The position numbers and the translations under genes are program-made. Shown piece after piece: positions 1 through 8,221 of a DNA stretch of 33,832 nt. The notes under the pieces are model-generated. The model was not told the DNA's origin. It was given only the letters and a program-made list of their open reading frames with translations, and did not search any database. Positions within the stretch are counted from its first letter, which is position 1, and the number at the start of each line of letters is the position of its first letter. Origin of the DNA: Nocardioides sp. (lineage in GTDB: Bacteria; Actinomycetota; Actinomycetes; Propionibacteriales; Nocardioidaceae); assembly GCF_016462705.1 (NCBI RefSeq), contig NZ_JAEMSS010000026.1, positions 1 through 33,832 of the forward strand, written 5' to 3'.

Positions 1-269
1 CACGGGCGGTCCGGGCCGTCCCGGACCCGGCTCCCGAGTCGCTGGCCAAGAAGCCCAGCGGCCGGATCCGGCACGACGAGAAGGTCACGGTCTACGTCAC
101 CTCCCAGGAGCTCCTCGACATCGAGCACGCCCGGCTGTCCCTGCGCAGCCAGCACGGGCTGGTGATCGACCGCGGACGGCTGCTGCGCGAGGCGATCTCG
201 CTGGTCCTGGCCGACGTCGAGGAGAACGGCGAGAACAGCGCCCTGGTCCGTCGGCTGAGCGGGGAATGA
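1..269 (+). CDS. C-terminal part of a small ribbon-helix-helix-like protein (5' truncated)
   Basis: The reading frame is open from base 3 to the TGA at 267-269 and enters from outside the window, so the N-terminus is missing. About 88 residues are visible. A basic, proline-rich linker is followed by a compact segment beginning VTVYVTSQELLDIEHARL and continuing through two predicted helices, a pattern of a short strand plus two helices that resembles ribbon-helix-helix DNA-binding proteins. Its stop overlaps the scpA start (ATGA). In actinobacteria the scpAB operon often follows a ParA-type ATPase, and this gene may belong to that segregation unit. The fold assignment is inference; the coding call is firm because of frame, codon bias and coupling to scpA. 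Confidence 0.7.
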   Translation, partial: RAVRAVPDPAPESLAKKPSGRIRHDEKVTVYVTSQELLDIEHARLSLRSQHGLVIDRGRLLREAISLVLADVEENGENSALVRRLSGE

Positions 270-1189
270 CGATCGCCCCTGAGCTCGAGTCGCCTGACGC
301 CCCCGGCGCCTCCGACGTCTCCGAGGCCTCGTTCGAGCTCCACCTGGACAACTTCGAGGGCCCGTTCGACCTGCTGCTCAGCCTGATCTCCAAGCACAAG
401 CTCGACATCACCGAGGTCTCGCTCTCCCAGGTCACCGACGAGTTCATCGCGCACGTCAAGGCGGGCGCCTCGGCGCGTGACGACGAGCACGGCGCGGGGG
501 AGTGGGACCTGGAGCAGACGTCGTCGTTCCTGCTCGTCGCGGCCACCCTCCTCGACCTCAAGGCGGCGCGGCTGCTGCCGCAGGGCGACGTCGAGGACGA
601 GGAGGACCTCGCGCTGCTGGAGGCGCGGGACCTGCTGTTCGCCCGGCTGCTGCAGTACCGCGCGTTCAAGCAGGTCGCCGGCGTGCTCGAGACCCGGCTC
701 GCCGGCGAGTCCCGCCGCCACCCGCGGGCGGTCGGCCTCGAGGAGCGGTTCGCGACCCTGCTGCCCGAGGTGCTCATCGGGATCGGGCTCGACCAGTTCG
801 CCCAGCTCGCGGCCAAGGCGCTGGCGCCCCGGCCCGAGGCCGAGGTGACGCTGCACCACATCCACGCCCACCGGGTGAGCGTGCGCGAGCAGGCCGCGCT
901 AGTGATCGAGCGGCTCCGGCGCAGTGGCGCGATGACGTTCCGGGCGCTGTGCGGCGACTCGCCGGACACGCTCACGACCGTCGCCCGGTTCCTCTCGCTG
1001 CTCGAGCTGTTCCGCGAGGGAGCGGTCGCGTTCGACCAGGTGAGCCCGCTGGGCGAGCTCACGGTCCGCTGGACCGGCAGCGACGACGCCGACGCCGAGG
1101 AGCTCGTCCACGACGAGTTCGACGGCGCACCCCCCGACGTCCCGTCGGAGGAACCGCAGGACGAGGACCGAGAAGAGGACAGAGCATGA
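266..1189 (+). CDS. scpA: Segregation and condensation protein A
   Basis: ScpA is the kleisin subunit of the bacterial SMC-ScpAB condensin, bridging the SMC head domains and recruiting ScpB to compact and segregate the chromosome. The 307-residue product has the family's N-terminal signature (FEGPFDLLLSLISKHKLDITEVSLSQVTDEFI, roughly residues 29-60, given here only in part: FDLLLSLISKHKLDI). An acidic spacer follows, then a DLLFARLLQYRAFKQVA segment and a C-terminal winged-helix region near residues 215-265. The tail is very acidic. The ATG overlaps the upstream stop as ATGA, and its own TGA overlaps the scpB ATG in the same way, so the three genes are translationally coupled. Length is slightly above the usual 240-290 residues because of the acidic tail. 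Confidence 0.95.
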   Translation: MTIAPELESPDAPGASDVSEASFELHLDNFEGPFDLLLSLISKHKLDITEVSLSQVTDEFIAHVKAGASARDDEHGAGEWDLEQTSSFLLVAATLLDLKAARLLPQGDVEDEEDLALLEARDLLFARLLQYRAFKQVAGVLETRLAGESRRHPRAVGLEERFATLLPEVLIGIGLDQFAQLAAKALAPRPEAEVTLHHIHAHRVSVREQAALVIERLRRSGAMTFRALCGDSPDTLTTVARFLSLLELFREGAVAFDQVSPLGELTVRWTGSDDADAEELVHDEFDGAPPDVPSEEPQDEDREEDRA

Positions 1190-1845
1190 CCCAGGACACG
1201 CTCGCCGTCGCCACCACGGAGCTCGCGCCGTCGTTGGAGGCGGTGCTGATGGTGGCCGACGAACCGCTCGACTCGACGAGCCTGGCCACCGCGGTCGGCT
1301 ACCCCGTCGAGGAGGTCGTCGCGGCACTGCAGACGCTCACCGAGGAGTACGACGAGCAGGGGCGCGGCTTCGAGCTGCGCAACGTCGCCGGTGGCTGGCG
1401 CTACTACACCCGCGAGGAGTATGCCTCCGTGGTCGAGGGCTTCGTGCTCGAGGGCCAGCAGGCCCGGCTGACCCAGGCCGCCCTGGAGACGCTGGCCGTG
1501 GTCGCCTACAAGCAGCCGGTCTCGCGGGCCCGGGTCTCCGCGATCCGTGGCGTCAACGTCGACGGCGTGATGCGCACGCTGCTCACCCGCGGCCTGGTCG
1601 AGGAGGCCGGCCAGGACGACTCGTCGGGGGCGACGCTGTTCCGGACCACCAGCTACTTCCTCGAGCGGATCGGCGTGACCGGCATCGAAGAGCTCCCGGA
1701 GCTCGCGCCGTACCTCCCGGACCTCGCCGACATGGAGGACCTGGACGGGCTGGACCGGATGGAGGCGGCGCTCGGCGGCGAGAACCTGCCCACGCCCGAG
1801 GAGGGGCCGAGCACCGAGCCCGACGGCGGCACGGAACCCACATGA
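1186..1845 (+). CDS. scpB: Segregation and condensation protein B
   Basis: ScpB dimers bind the middle of ScpA in the SMC condensin. The start chosen is the ATG at 1186, which overlaps the scpA stop (ATGA), giving 219 residues; the frame is open further upstream but that extension is a shadow of scpA. Tandem winged-helix domains are visible: the first from about residue 12 (LEAVLMVADEPLDSTSLATA) and the second beginning near residue 95 with the family hallmark LETLAVVAYKQPVSRARVSA followed by IRGVNVDGVMRTLL. The C-terminal 45 residues are acidic and probably disordered. The stop overlaps the next ATG at 1842. Order scpA-scpB-rluB is conserved across Gram-positive bacteria, which supports the call. 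Confidence 0.95.
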   Translation: MTQDTLAVATTELAPSLEAVLMVADEPLDSTSLATAVGYPVEEVVAALQTLTEEYDEQGRGFELRNVAGGWRYYTREEYASVVEGFVLEGQQARLTQAALETLAVVAYKQPVSRARVSAIRGVNVDGVMRTLLTRGLVEEAGQDDSSGATLFRTTSYFLERIGVTGIEELPELAPYLPDLADMEDLDGLDRMEAALGGENLPTPEEGPSTEPDGGTEPT

Positions 1846-2588
1846 TCCTCACCCCCGACGACGACGGGCTGGTCCGCCTCCAGAAGCTGCTGGCGACCTC
1901 GGGGGTCGCCTCCCGCCGCAAGTGCGAGGAGCTGATGCTGGCCGGCGAGGTCGAGGTGGACGGCGAGGTCGTCACCCGGCTCGGCACCAAGGTCGACCCG
2001 GCCACCGCGGTCATCCGGGTCAGCGGCCGGCGGCTGCCGCCCGCCTCGCCGAACGTGTACCTGGTGCTCAACAAGCCCCGTGGCGTCGTGTCGACCATGT
2101 CGGATCCCGAGGGGAGGCGCACGTTGGGCGACCTGGTCGCGGACCGGCCCGAACGGCTGTTCCACGTCGGGCGGCTCGACACCGACACCTCCGGCCTGAT
2201 CGTGCTCACCAACGACGGCGACTTCGCGCAACGGCTGGCGCACCCGTCCTACGAGGTGGACAAGACCTACGTCGCGGAGGTCGCCGGGGAGGTCACCAAG
2301 GCGACGCTGAAGCGGCTGATGGCGGGGGTCACCCTGGACGACGGTCCCATCGCGGTGTCGCGGGCGCGGATCGTGCAGCACGGCACCGGCAAGAGCATCG
2401 TCGAGGTGGTCATCCACGAGGGCCGCAACCGGATCGTCCGCCGGCTGCTCGAGCACGTCGGTCATCCGGTCACCCGGCTGACCCGGACCCGGCTCGGACC
2501 GGTGCGGCTCGGCCAGCTCAAGTCCGGCGAGCTGCGCGAGCTCACCCCCGACGAGCTCGGTGAGCTGCTCGACCGCGCGGAGTTGTAG
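1842..2588 (+). CDS. rluB: Pseudouridine synthase of the RsuA/RluB family
   Basis: This enzyme isomerises uridine to pseudouridine in ribosomal RNA; members located after scpAB are usually RluB-type and act on 23S rRNA helix 90. The 248-residue protein has an N-terminal S4 RNA-binding domain (residues about 8-55, with the SRRKCEELMLAGEVEVDG pattern). The catalytic domain contains the family motif GRLDTDTSGLIVLTNDG, where the Asp of RLDTDTSGL is the catalytic residue. The C-terminal EGRNRIVRRLLEHVGHPV motif is also typical. The ATG overlaps the scpB stop. The substrate (RluB versus RsuA-like) is inferred from context rather than from sequence alone. Confidence 0.92.
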   Translation: MILTPDDDGLVRLQKLLATSGVASRRKCEELMLAGEVEVDGEVVTRLGTKVDPATAVIRVSGRRLPPASPNVYLVLNKPRGVVSTMSDPEGRRTLGDLVADRPERLFHVGRLDTDTSGLIVLTNDGDFAQRLAHPSYEVDKTYVAEVAGEVTKATLKRLMAGVTLDDGPIAVSRARIVQHGTGKSIVEVVIHEGRNRIVRRLLEHVGHPVTRLTRTRLGPVRLGQLKSGELRELTPDELGELLDRAEL

Positions 2589-2615
2589 ACCCCCGCGAGC
2601 TTCGGCCCGGGCCCA

Positions 2616-2663
2616 CGACGGACGCTCGCTACGCTCGCAGGGCTCGCGCGTGGCCGTCCGTCG
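2616..2663. repeat. Inverted repeat between rluB and the AraC-family gene
   Basis: CGACGGACG at 2616-2624 is matched by its exact reverse complement CGTCCGTCG at 2655-2663, with a GC-rich loop that itself contains the short repeated element GCTCGC. It lies 27 bases after the rluB stop and before the AraC-family promoter. It may act as a transcription terminator for the scp operon, but there is no T-run, so this is only a plausible role. Confidence 0.45.
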
Positions 2664-2683
2664 CGGCCGCTGGCGCTCAGCGC

Positions 2684-2689
2684 TAACGT
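2684..2689 (+). promoter_or_regulatory. Probable -10 element (TAACGT) for a leaderless AraC-family mRNA
   Basis: TAACGT matches the actinobacterial TANNNT -10 pattern and ends 7 nt before the GTG at 2697. No Shine-Dalgarno sequence is visible, so transcription may start at or next to the start codon. This is a short motif and is supported mainly by the same spacing at several other genes in the window. Confidence 0.45.
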
Positions 2690-2696
2690 CGTCGTC

Positions 2697-3497
2697 GTGA
2701 CCGCTGTCCCGTCGGTCCTGGCGCCCTACGTCACCTCGCTGGTGGCCTACGACATCGACCTGGGTCGGCCAGGCGTCCATCGGGGGCTGCCGTCCACGAG
2801 CCTCACGCTCGTGCTGCCGATGGGCGAGCCGCTGGACGTGGGCTGGGCCGACGGCCGGGGTCGCGGCTCCCGCTGGACGACCGTGTCCGGCCTGCACCCC
2901 GGTCCCGCCGCCATCCACCACGACGGCCGTCAGCGCGGCATCCAGCTGGACCTGACCACCGCCGGGGCGCGGGCGCTCCTCGGCGTACCCGCGGCCGAGC
3001 TGTCCGGGGAGCTGCTCACCCTGGACGACGTGGCGCCCTCGCTGGCAGGGCTGGCGGAGCTGCCGGGGCGTCTGCACGGGCTGGCTCCCCGGGACGGGGT
3101 CGGGGTGGTGGTCTCGGCGCTCACCTGGGCCCTGGCCAGGCACGGCGCCGCGCGCCCGCAGGCGGAGGTCGGCCGCGCCCTGGCGCGACTGACCCGTGGA
3201 GCGGCGGTCGCCGCCGTCGCCGAGGAGGTCGGCTACAGCCGTCGCCGGCTGTCCACGCTGGTGCGGCAGGAGACCGGTCTGGGTCCCAAGGCCTACCAGC
3301 GGGTGGCCCGGTTCGAGGCGTCCCGGGCACTGCTCGGGCGCAGGCCGCTGGCCACCGTGGCGGCCGAGTGCGGCTACGCCGACCAGGCCCACCTGGCCCG
3401 GGACTGGTCCGAGCTCGCCGGCTGCTCGCCGACCACCTGGCTGCGCGAGGAGTTCCCATTCCTCCAAGACCCGGGTGCGCTCGAGGCGCCAGGCTGA
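2697..3497 (+). CDS. AraC-family transcriptional regulator
   Basis: The 266-residue protein has a degenerate N-terminal effector-type region (LPMGEPLDVGW, residues about 40-50, then a segment ending in IQLDLTTAGARALLGVPAAEL), as in AraC proteins whose N-terminal part resembles the DUF6597-type domain. The C-terminal AraC DNA-binding domain has two helix-turn-helix units: one around VAAVAEEVGYSRRRLSTLVRQETG and one around LATVAAECGYADQAHLARDWSELAG, followed by the SPTTWL end motif. It is followed after 4 bases by a VOC-family gene, so the two are probably co-transcribed. In actinobacteria such AraC/VOC pairs are common, but the effector is unknown. GTG start is chosen because of the -10-like hexamer 7 nt upstream. 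Confidence 0.88.
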   Translation: MTAVPSVLAPYVTSLVAYDIDLGRPGVHRGLPSTSLTLVLPMGEPLDVGWADGRGRGSRWTTVSGLHPGPAAIHHDGRQRGIQLDLTTAGARALLGVPAAELSGELLTLDDVAPSLAGLAELPGRLHGLAPRDGVGVVVSALTWALARHGAARPQAEVGRALARLTRGAAVAAVAEEVGYSRRRLSTLVRQETGLGPKAYQRVARFEASRALLGRRPLATVAAECGYADQAHLARDWSELAGCSPTTWLREEFPFLQDPGALEAPG

Positions 3498-3501
3498 CGT
3501 C

Positions 3502-3891
3502 ATGACAGCAGCAGACACGAAGCTCTGGCACACGATGGCGGTCCAGGACGCCGACCGGATGATCGCGTGGCTCACGGCGATCGGGTTCACCGAGCACGCG
3601 ACCTACCGCGACGACGCGGATGCCTCCGTCGTCACCCACGCCGAGTGGCTGTGGCCGGGCGGCGGCGGGATCATGTTCGGCTCCCGGCGTCCGGACGGCG
3701 CGGTCGACAACGTCGGCGGCTCGGCGGCCTACCTGGTCACCGACGACGTCGACGGCGTGTTCCAGCGGGCCGTGGAGGCCGGTGCGACGGTCGAGCGCGA
3801 GGTCGTGGAGCAGGACTACGGGGGCCGGAGCGGCAGCGTCGCGGATCCGGAGAGCAACCACTGGTCCATCGGGAGCTACCAGCCCAAGTAG
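3502..3891 (+). CDS. VOC-fold protein (glyoxalase/bleomycin-resistance superfamily)
   Basis: The 129-residue product has the paired beta-alpha-beta-beta-beta layout of the vicinal oxygen chelate superfamily. The first module runs from MAVQDADRMIAWLTAIGFTE and the second from AYLVTDDVDGVFQRAVEAGATVEREV to the typical ending VADPESNHWSIGSY. The second module resembles PhnB-like and glyoxalase-like members. Possible metal ligands are H11 (in WHTMAV) and the glutamate in the second half, but the triad is not certain. The ATG lies 4 bases after the AraC-family stop, so it is likely the regulator's co-transcribed partner. Substrate cannot be deduced. Confidence 0.85.
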   Translation: MTAADTKLWHTMAVQDADRMIAWLTAIGFTEHATYRDDADASVVTHAEWLWPGGGGIMFGSRRPDGAVDNVGGSAAYLVTDDVDGVFQRAVEAGATVEREVVEQDYGGRSGSVADPESNHWSIGSYQPK

Positions 3892-3894
3892 CCT
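3889..3894 (+). promoter_or_regulatory. Probable -10 element (TAGCCT) overlapping the VOC gene stop
   Basis: The stop codon TAG (3889-3891) of the VOC gene is the first half of TAGCCT, a TANNNT -10-like hexamer that ends 7 nt before the GTG of aroH. No Shine-Dalgarno sequence precedes that GTG. The arrangement suggests leaderless transcription of aroH-tyrA independent of the upstream pair. Confidence 0.45.
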
Positions 3895-3901
3895 TCGCCC
3901 C

Positions 3902-4285
3902 GTGGCAGTCAGGGCGGTACGCGGCGCGACCCAGCTCGACGCGGACGTGCGCGAGCACATGCTCGACCGGGTCGCGGAGATGGTGCTCGACTCGATGAGC
4001 GCCAACGGGCTCGAGGTCGACGACTTCATCTCGGTGATCTTCACCGCGACCTCCGACCTGGTCTCGGAGTTCCCGGCGTACGCCGCGCGGCAGCTGGGGT
4101 TCGGCGAGGTGCCGCTCCTGTGCGCCCGCGAGCTCGAGATCGAGCGGTCGATGCCCCGGGTCGTGCGGATGCTCGCGCACGTCGAGACGGACCTGCCGCG
4201 CGCCGACATCACCCACGTCTACCTGCACGGCGCCGCGGCGCTGCGCAGCGACCTGACCCGGACCCGGTCGACACCCGATGACTGA
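3902..4285 (+). CDS. aroH: Chorismate mutase, AroH type
   Basis: AroH converts chorismate to prephenate, the committed step to tyrosine and phenylalanine. The 127-residue protein matches the small trimeric Bacillus AroH class rather than the all-helical AroQ class: VRAVRGATQLDADVREHM at the start (the VRGA(T/I) motif carries an active-site Arg), FISVIFTATSDLVSEFPAYAAR in the middle, and VPLLCARELEIERSMPRVVRMLAHV with the conserved Cys-Ala-Arg and Glu. The GTG at 3902 is preferred because the VRAVRGAT motif begins directly after it. Its end overlaps the tyrA start by 8 bases, which pairs the mutase with the next enzyme of tyrosine synthesis. Confidence 0.93.
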   Translation: MAVRAVRGATQLDADVREHMLDRVAEMVLDSMSANGLEVDDFISVIFTATSDLVSEFPAYAARQLGFGEVPLLCARELEIERSMPRVVRMLAHVETDLPRADITHVYLHGAAALRSDLTRTRSTPDD

Positions 4286-5348
4286 GCTGACCGGTCCCGT
4301 CCAGGTCATCGGGGCCGGCCTGGTGGGGACCTCCATCGCGCTCGCCCTGAGCAGGTCGGGCGTCAAGTGCGTGCTCACCGACGACAACCCCGACAACCTG
4401 CGCACCGCCGCCGGGCTCGGTGCCGGGCGACCGGCGACGGCCGACGACCGGCCGCAGGTGGTGGTCGTCGCGGTGCCACCGGACCACCTCGGCGCGGTCA
4501 TCCGGGGCGCACTGGAGGCCACGGCGGCGTACGGCGCGGTGGTCACCGACGTCGGGAGCGTCAAGACCGGTCCGCTGGCCGAGGTCAGCGACGCCCCCGG
4601 GGTGGAGCGCTACGTCGGCGGGCACCCGATGGCCGGCAGTGAGCGGTCGGGTCCGCTCGCGGCGAGCGCCGCCCTGTTCGACGGCCGGCCGTGGGCGGTG
4701 ACGCCCCACGAGGCCGCCGGTCCCGCCGCCGTCGACCTGGTGGAGGACCTGGTCCGCCGGTGCGGCGCCGTACCCGTCCGGCTGAGCCCGGTCGAGCACG
4801 ACGCGGCCGTGGCCAGGACCTCGCACGTGCCGCACCTGCTGGCCTCCCTGGCGGCCGGGCGGCTGGCCGGCGCGCCGGGCGCCCACCTGACCCTGTCCGG
4901 CCAGGGCGTCCGGGACGTGACCCGGGTGGCGGCGGGTGACCCGGTGCTCTACGGCCAGATCGTCTCGGCCAACGCCGACCAGGTGCTCGCGCTGCTCACC
5001 GAGGTGCGGGACCGGCTCGACGACGTCATCGCGGCCGTGGGGGACCGGGACCGACCCGCGCTCGAGGCGCTCCTGGCCGAGGGAGTGGCGGGCACCCGGG
5101 CGATCCCGGGCAAGCACGGCGGCCCGGCCCGGCCCACCACATCGATCTTCGTGTCCATCCCTGACAGCCCCGGGGCGCTCGCCCGGCTCTTCGCCGACGC
5201 CGAGGCGAGCGGCGTCAACATCGAGGACCTCCGGATCGACCACGACCCGGGCCGAGCCACCGGACTGCTCGAGCTGCTGGTGGACGAGGAGCGCGCCGAG
5301 CACCTGCTCACGTCCCTGGAAGCCAAGGAATGGGTGACCCACCGGTAG
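4278..5348 (+). CDS. tyrA: Prephenate dehydrogenase with C-terminal ACT domain
   Basis: TyrA oxidatively decarboxylates prephenate (or arogenate) with NAD(P)+ in tyrosine synthesis. In 356 residues, the N-terminal Rossmann fold starts with VIGAGLVGTSIALAL (residues about 9-23). The substrate-site motif GGHPMAGSE lies near residue 115, and the helical dimerisation domain contains the conserved HDAAVARTSHVPHLLA. From about residue 290 the sequence TSIFVSIPDSPGALARLF begins an ACT domain, the usual site of tyrosine feedback inhibition. It overlaps aroH upstream. Prephenate versus arogenate specificity cannot be settled by eye. Confidence 0.95.
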   Translation: MTELTGPVQVIGAGLVGTSIALALSRSGVKCVLTDDNPDNLRTAAGLGAGRPATADDRPQVVVVAVPPDHLGAVIRGALEATAAYGAVVTDVGSVKTGPLAEVSDAPGVERYVGGHPMAGSERSGPLAASAALFDGRPWAVTPHEAAGPAAVDLVEDLVRRCGAVPVRLSPVEHDAAVARTSHVPHLLASLAAGRLAGAPGAHLTLSGQGVRDVTRVAAGDPVLYGQIVSANADQVLALLTEVRDRLDDVIAAVGDRDRPALEALLAEGVAGTRAIPGKHGGPARPTTSIFVSIPDSPGALARLFADAEASGVNIEDLRIDHDPGRATGLLELLVDEERAEHLLTSLEAKEWVTHR

Positions 5349-5351
5349 GCT
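5346..5351 (+). promoter_or_regulatory. Probable -10 element (TAGGCT) at the tyrA stop, upstream of cmk
   Basis: The tyrA stop codon TAG at 5346-5348 forms the start of TAGGCT, a TANNNT hexamer that ends 8 nt before the GTG at 5360. The spacing fits a leaderless cmk transcript and is one reason for choosing the 5360 start over the ATG at 5330. Confidence 0.45.
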
Positions 5352-5359
5352 CGCACCTC

Positions 5360-6070
5360 GTGAACAGCGCTGGTCCGGGTCCCGAGAGCGGGGTCGTCGT
5401 CGCCATCGACGGCACGTCGGGTTCCGGCAAGTCGAGCACCTCCCGCGGCGTCGCCAGACGGCTGGGCCTGCGCTACCTGGACACCGGTGCGATGTACCGC
5501 GCCGTCACCTGGTGGATGCTTCGCCACGGCGTCGACGTGCACGACCCGGAGGCCGTGGCCGCGCGCTGCGAGGAGCCGCGGATCGAGTCCGGCACCGACC
5601 CCGAGGGACCCACCATCTCCGTCGACGGCGCGGACGTGGCCGTCGAGATCCGCGGTGACGACGTCAACGCGGCGGTGTCCCCGGTGAGCGCGGTCCCACG
5701 GGTGCGCTCCCGGATGCAGGTGATGCAGCGCCAGACCATCGAGGACGCCCTGCGGACCGGGGGGATCGTGGTGGAGGGACGCGACATCGGGTCGGTCGTC
5801 TGGCCCGACGCGCCGGTCAAGGTCTACCTCTCCGCCGACGCCGCCGCCCGCGCCCACCGCCGCGCCCTCGAGGAGGGCGGCAGCGACGTCGAGGCCACCC
5901 GTGAGTCCCTGCTCGCCCGGGACCGGATCGACTCCGGCCGGGCGGTCTCGCCGCTGGTGCTGGCCGAGGGCGCGGTCCACGTGGACACGACCGACCTCAC
6001 CCTGGACCAGGCGATCGACACCATCGTGGCCATGGTGGAGTCCCTGAGCAGCGGGGTGAGCGCGCCGTGA
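5360..6070 (+). CDS. cmk: Cytidylate kinase
   Basis: Cmk phosphorylates CMP and dCMP using ATP. The product (236 residues from GTG 5360) shows the P-loop [15 protein letters not shown], then [16 protein letters not shown] for the NMP-binding region. [35 protein letters not shown] carries the family's GRDIGTVVFPDA-like signature and the lid region. The C-terminus holds [11 protein letters not shown]. An ATG at 5330 in the same frame would add 10 residues and overlap tyrA by 19 bases; 5360 is preferred because it lies just before the conserved domain and has a well spaced -10-like hexamer. Its stop overlaps the next gene's GTG. Cmk next to der and a PlsC gene is a common actinobacterial order. 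Confidence 0.94.
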   Translation: MNSAGPGPESGVVVAIDGTSGSGKSSTSRGVARRLGLRYLDTGAMYRAVTWWMLRHGVDVHDPEAVAARCEEPRIESGTDPEGPTISVDGADVAVEIRGDDVNAAVSPVSAVPRVRSRMQVMQRQTIEDALRTGGIVVEGRDIGSVVWPDAPVKVYLSADAAARAHRRALEEGGSDVEATRESLLARDRIDSGRAVSPLVLAEGAVHVDTTDLTLDQAIDTIVAMVESLSSGVSAP

Positions 6071-6840
6071 GCGACGTACGCCGCCCCCACCACGACCACC
6101 ATCACCGGCACCACCTGCTCCCGGCGAGCGCGGCCAAGCACCCGCCCCGGGTCCTGATCAACAACCTGCGCAGACCCGCCCGGTTCGTGGTCCGGCGCCG
6201 GTTCGAGGTGACCACCCACGGCACCGAGCACGTCCCCAGCGACGGCCCGGTCATCCTGGCGAGCAACCACGTCGGCATCGCCGACGGACCCCTGCTCGCG
6301 ATCTTCAGTCCCCGCCCCGTGCACGTGCTGACCAAGAAGGAGATGTTCGACGGGCGGCTGGGCCGGTTCCTGCTGTCGTCGGGCCAGCTCCCGCTCGACC
6401 GCTTCAACTCCGACCCGGCGGCGGTCAAGGCGTGCCTGCGCGTGCTCCGCGACGGCGGGATGGTCGGGATCTTCCCCGAGGGTGCCCGCGGTTCCGGCGA
6501 GTTCCACCGGTTCCACCGCGGCACGGCGTACCTCGGCCTGGTCTCCGGCGCTCCCATCGTCCCCGTCATCCAGTTCGGCACCCGCGAGCCGGGCGCCGGG
6601 AGCAGCGCGCTACCCAGGAGAGGTGGCCACGTGGAGCTCGTCTACGGCCCGCCGTACACGTTCGACCCGATGCCGTGGCCGCGCACCAAGCAGACGGTGG
6701 AAGAGGCCTCGCGGACCCTGCGGGACGCCATGGTCGCCCACCTGGACCACGCCAGGGAGCTGACCGGCCGGACCCTGCCCGGCCCGATCCCGGCGGCCAA
6801 GGACAAGGACTCCGAGCCCGACACGAGCATCCCGAAGTGA
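6067..6840 (+). CDS. PlsC-type 1-acyl-glycerol-3-phosphate acyltransferase family protein
   Basis: Members transfer acyl groups from acyl-CoA or acyl-ACP to lysophospholipids at the membrane. The 257-residue protein contains block I as [11 protein letters not shown] (the HX4D catalytic motif, with an Asn before the His as in the family), block II around [10 protein letters not shown], and block [12 protein letters not shown], which fits the FPEGTRS-like substrate motif. Block IV is [12 protein letters not shown]. An unusual N-terminal stretch of about 20 residues has eight His among eleven positions (HHDHHHRHH). GTG overlaps the cmk stop (GTGA), and its own stop overlaps der. The exact acceptor is unknown. 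Confidence 0.9.
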   Translation: MSDVRRPHHDHHHRHHLLPASAAKHPPRVLINNLRRPARFVVRRRFEVTTHGTEHVPSDGPVILASNHVGIADGPLLAIFSPRPVHVLTKKEMFDGRLGRFLLSSGQLPLDRFNSDPAAVKACLRVLRDGGMVGIFPEGARGSGEFHRFHRGTAYLGLVSGAPIVPVIQFGTREPGAGSSALPRRGGHVELVYGPPYTFDPMPWPRTKQTVEEASRTLRDAMVAHLDHARELTGRTLPGPIPAAKDKDSEPDTSIPK

Positions 6841-8192
6841 CCGGCATCCACGAGGAGACGCCGGGCGAGACCACGGGTCCGGTCCCGGTCCTCGCCGTCG
6901 TCGGCCGCCCCAACGTCGGCAAGTCGACGCTGGTCAACCGGATCATCGGCCGGCGCGAGGCCGTCGTCGAGGACGTGCCAGGTGTGACCCGCGACCGGGT
7001 GTCGTACGACGCGGTGTGGAGCGGTCGCGCGTTCACCGTCGTGGACACCGGCGGGTGGGACCCGGACGCCCGCGGGCTCGCCGAGCGGATCGCAGGTCAG
7101 GCCGAGGTCGCGGTCTCCCTCGCCGACGCGGTGCTGTTCGTGGTGGACGCGACGGTCGGCATCACCGACATCGACGAGGCCGTCGTCCGGATCCTGCGCA
7201 AGTCCGGCAAGCCGGTTGTGCTCGCGGCCAACAAGGTCGACGACCAGCGCACCGAGGCGGAGGCCTACGGGCTGTGGAACCTCGGGCTGGGAGAGCCGGT
7301 GCCCGTCTCCGCCCTGCACGGGCGGGGCTCCGGCGACATGCTGGACGCGATCCTCGAGGCGCTGCCCGAGCCGCCGCCCGAGCGGGACGCCGAGGTCGGC
7401 GGACCGCGCCGGGTCGCCATCGTCGGCCGGCCGAACGTCGGCAAGTCCTCGCTGCTCAACCGGCTGGCCGGCTCCGAGCGGGTCGTCGTCGACGACGTCG
7501 CCGGCACCACCGTCGACCCGGTCGACGAGCTGGTCGAGCTCGGCGGCCGGACCTGGCGGTTCATCGACACCGCCGGCATCCGCAAGCGGGTCAAGGAGGC
7601 GTCCGGCCACGAGTACTACGCCTCGCTGCGCACCTCCACCGCGATCGACCGCGCCGAGGTCGCCGTCCTGGTCCTCGACGCCTCGCAGTCGGTCGCCGAG
7701 CAGGACGTCCGGATCCTCCAGACGGTCCGCGACGCCGGGCGGGCGCTCGTCATCGCCTTCAACAAGTGGGACCTCGTCGACGAGGAGCGCCGCCACTACC
7801 TGCAGCGCGAGATCGAGCGCGACCTGGTGCAGGTGCAGTGGGCGCCGCGGATCAACGTCACCGCCCGCACCGGCTGGCACGTCGACCGGCTGGTCCCGGC
7901 GCTGGACAAGGCCCTCGAGGGCTGGGAGACCCGGGTCGGCACCGGTGCCCTCAACGCGTTCCTCGGCCGGCTGGTCGCCGAGCACCCCCATCCCGTGCGT
8001 GGCGGCAAGCAGCCCAAGATCCTGTTCGCGACGCAGCCCTCGACCGCACCGCCGACGTTCGTGCTGTTCACCAGCGGCAAGCTCGAGGCGTCCTACGAGC
8101 GCTACGTCGAGCGCCGGCTCCGCGAGGACTTCGGGTTCGTCGGCACGCCGATCGTGATCACCCAGCGGGTGCGGGAGAAGCGCAAGCGCTGA
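6837..8192 (+). CDS. der: Ribosome-assembly GTPase Der (EngA)
   Basis: Der has two tandem GTPase domains and acts in 50S ribosomal subunit maturation. The 451-residue product starts at the GTG overlapping the upstream stop. The first G1 motif GRPNVGKST is at residues 23-31, followed by DTGGWD (G3, near 70) and NKVDD (G4). A second set starts with GRPNVGKSS near residue 197 and continues with DTAGIRKR and NKWDLVDE. The C-terminal KH-like domain is present ([21 protein letters not shown], with [18 protein letters not shown]). The order cmk-plsC-der supports the call. This is the last gene of the conserved housekeeping run. Confidence 0.97.
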   Translation: MTGIHEETPGETTGPVPVLAVVGRPNVGKSTLVNRIIGRREAVVEDVPGVTRDRVSYDAVWSGRAFTVVDTGGWDPDARGLAERIAGQAEVAVSLADAVLFVVDATVGITDIDEAVVRILRKSGKPVVLAANKVDDQRTEAEAYGLWNLGLGEPVPVSALHGRGSGDMLDAILEALPEPPPERDAEVGGPRRVAIVGRPNVGKSSLLNRLAGSERVVVDDVAGTTVDPVDELVELGGRTWRFIDTAGIRKRVKEASGHEYYASLRTSTAIDRAEVAVLVLDASQSVAEQDVRILQTVRDAGRALVIAFNKWDLVDEERRHYLQREIERDLVQVQWAPRINVTARTGWHVDRLVPALDKALEGWETRVGTGALNAFLGRLVAEHPHPVRGGKQPKILFATQPSTAPPTFVLFTSGKLEASYERYVERRLREDFGFVGTPIVITQRVREKRKR

Positions 8193-8194
8193 AG

Positions 8195-8214
8195 TACTAG
8201 AACGTGTTCTAGTA
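8195..8214. promoter_or_regulatory. TetR/KstR-like palindromic operator
   Basis: TACTAGAACGTGTTCTAGTA is a palindrome with two perfect 9-bp arms around a GT centre. Its core TAGAACGTGTTCTA agrees at every fixed position with TnnAACnnGTTnnA, the inverted repeat reported for the steroid-catabolism repressor KstR of mycobacteria. It sits directly after the der stop and overlaps the -10-like hexamer of the DUF1295 gene, the position expected for a repressor. Which TetR-type protein binds it is inference, since none is encoded in this window. Confidence 0.7.
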
Positions 8215-8215
8215 T
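8210..8215 (+). promoter_or_regulatory. Probable -10 element (TAGTAT) for a leaderless DUF1295 transcript
   Basis: TAGTAT overlaps the right arm of the palindrome and ends 6 nt before the GTG at 8222, so the mRNA probably starts at the start codon. There is no Shine-Dalgarno sequence. A repressor on the palindrome would occlude this element. Confidence 0.55.
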
Positions 8216-8221
8216 GCGGCC

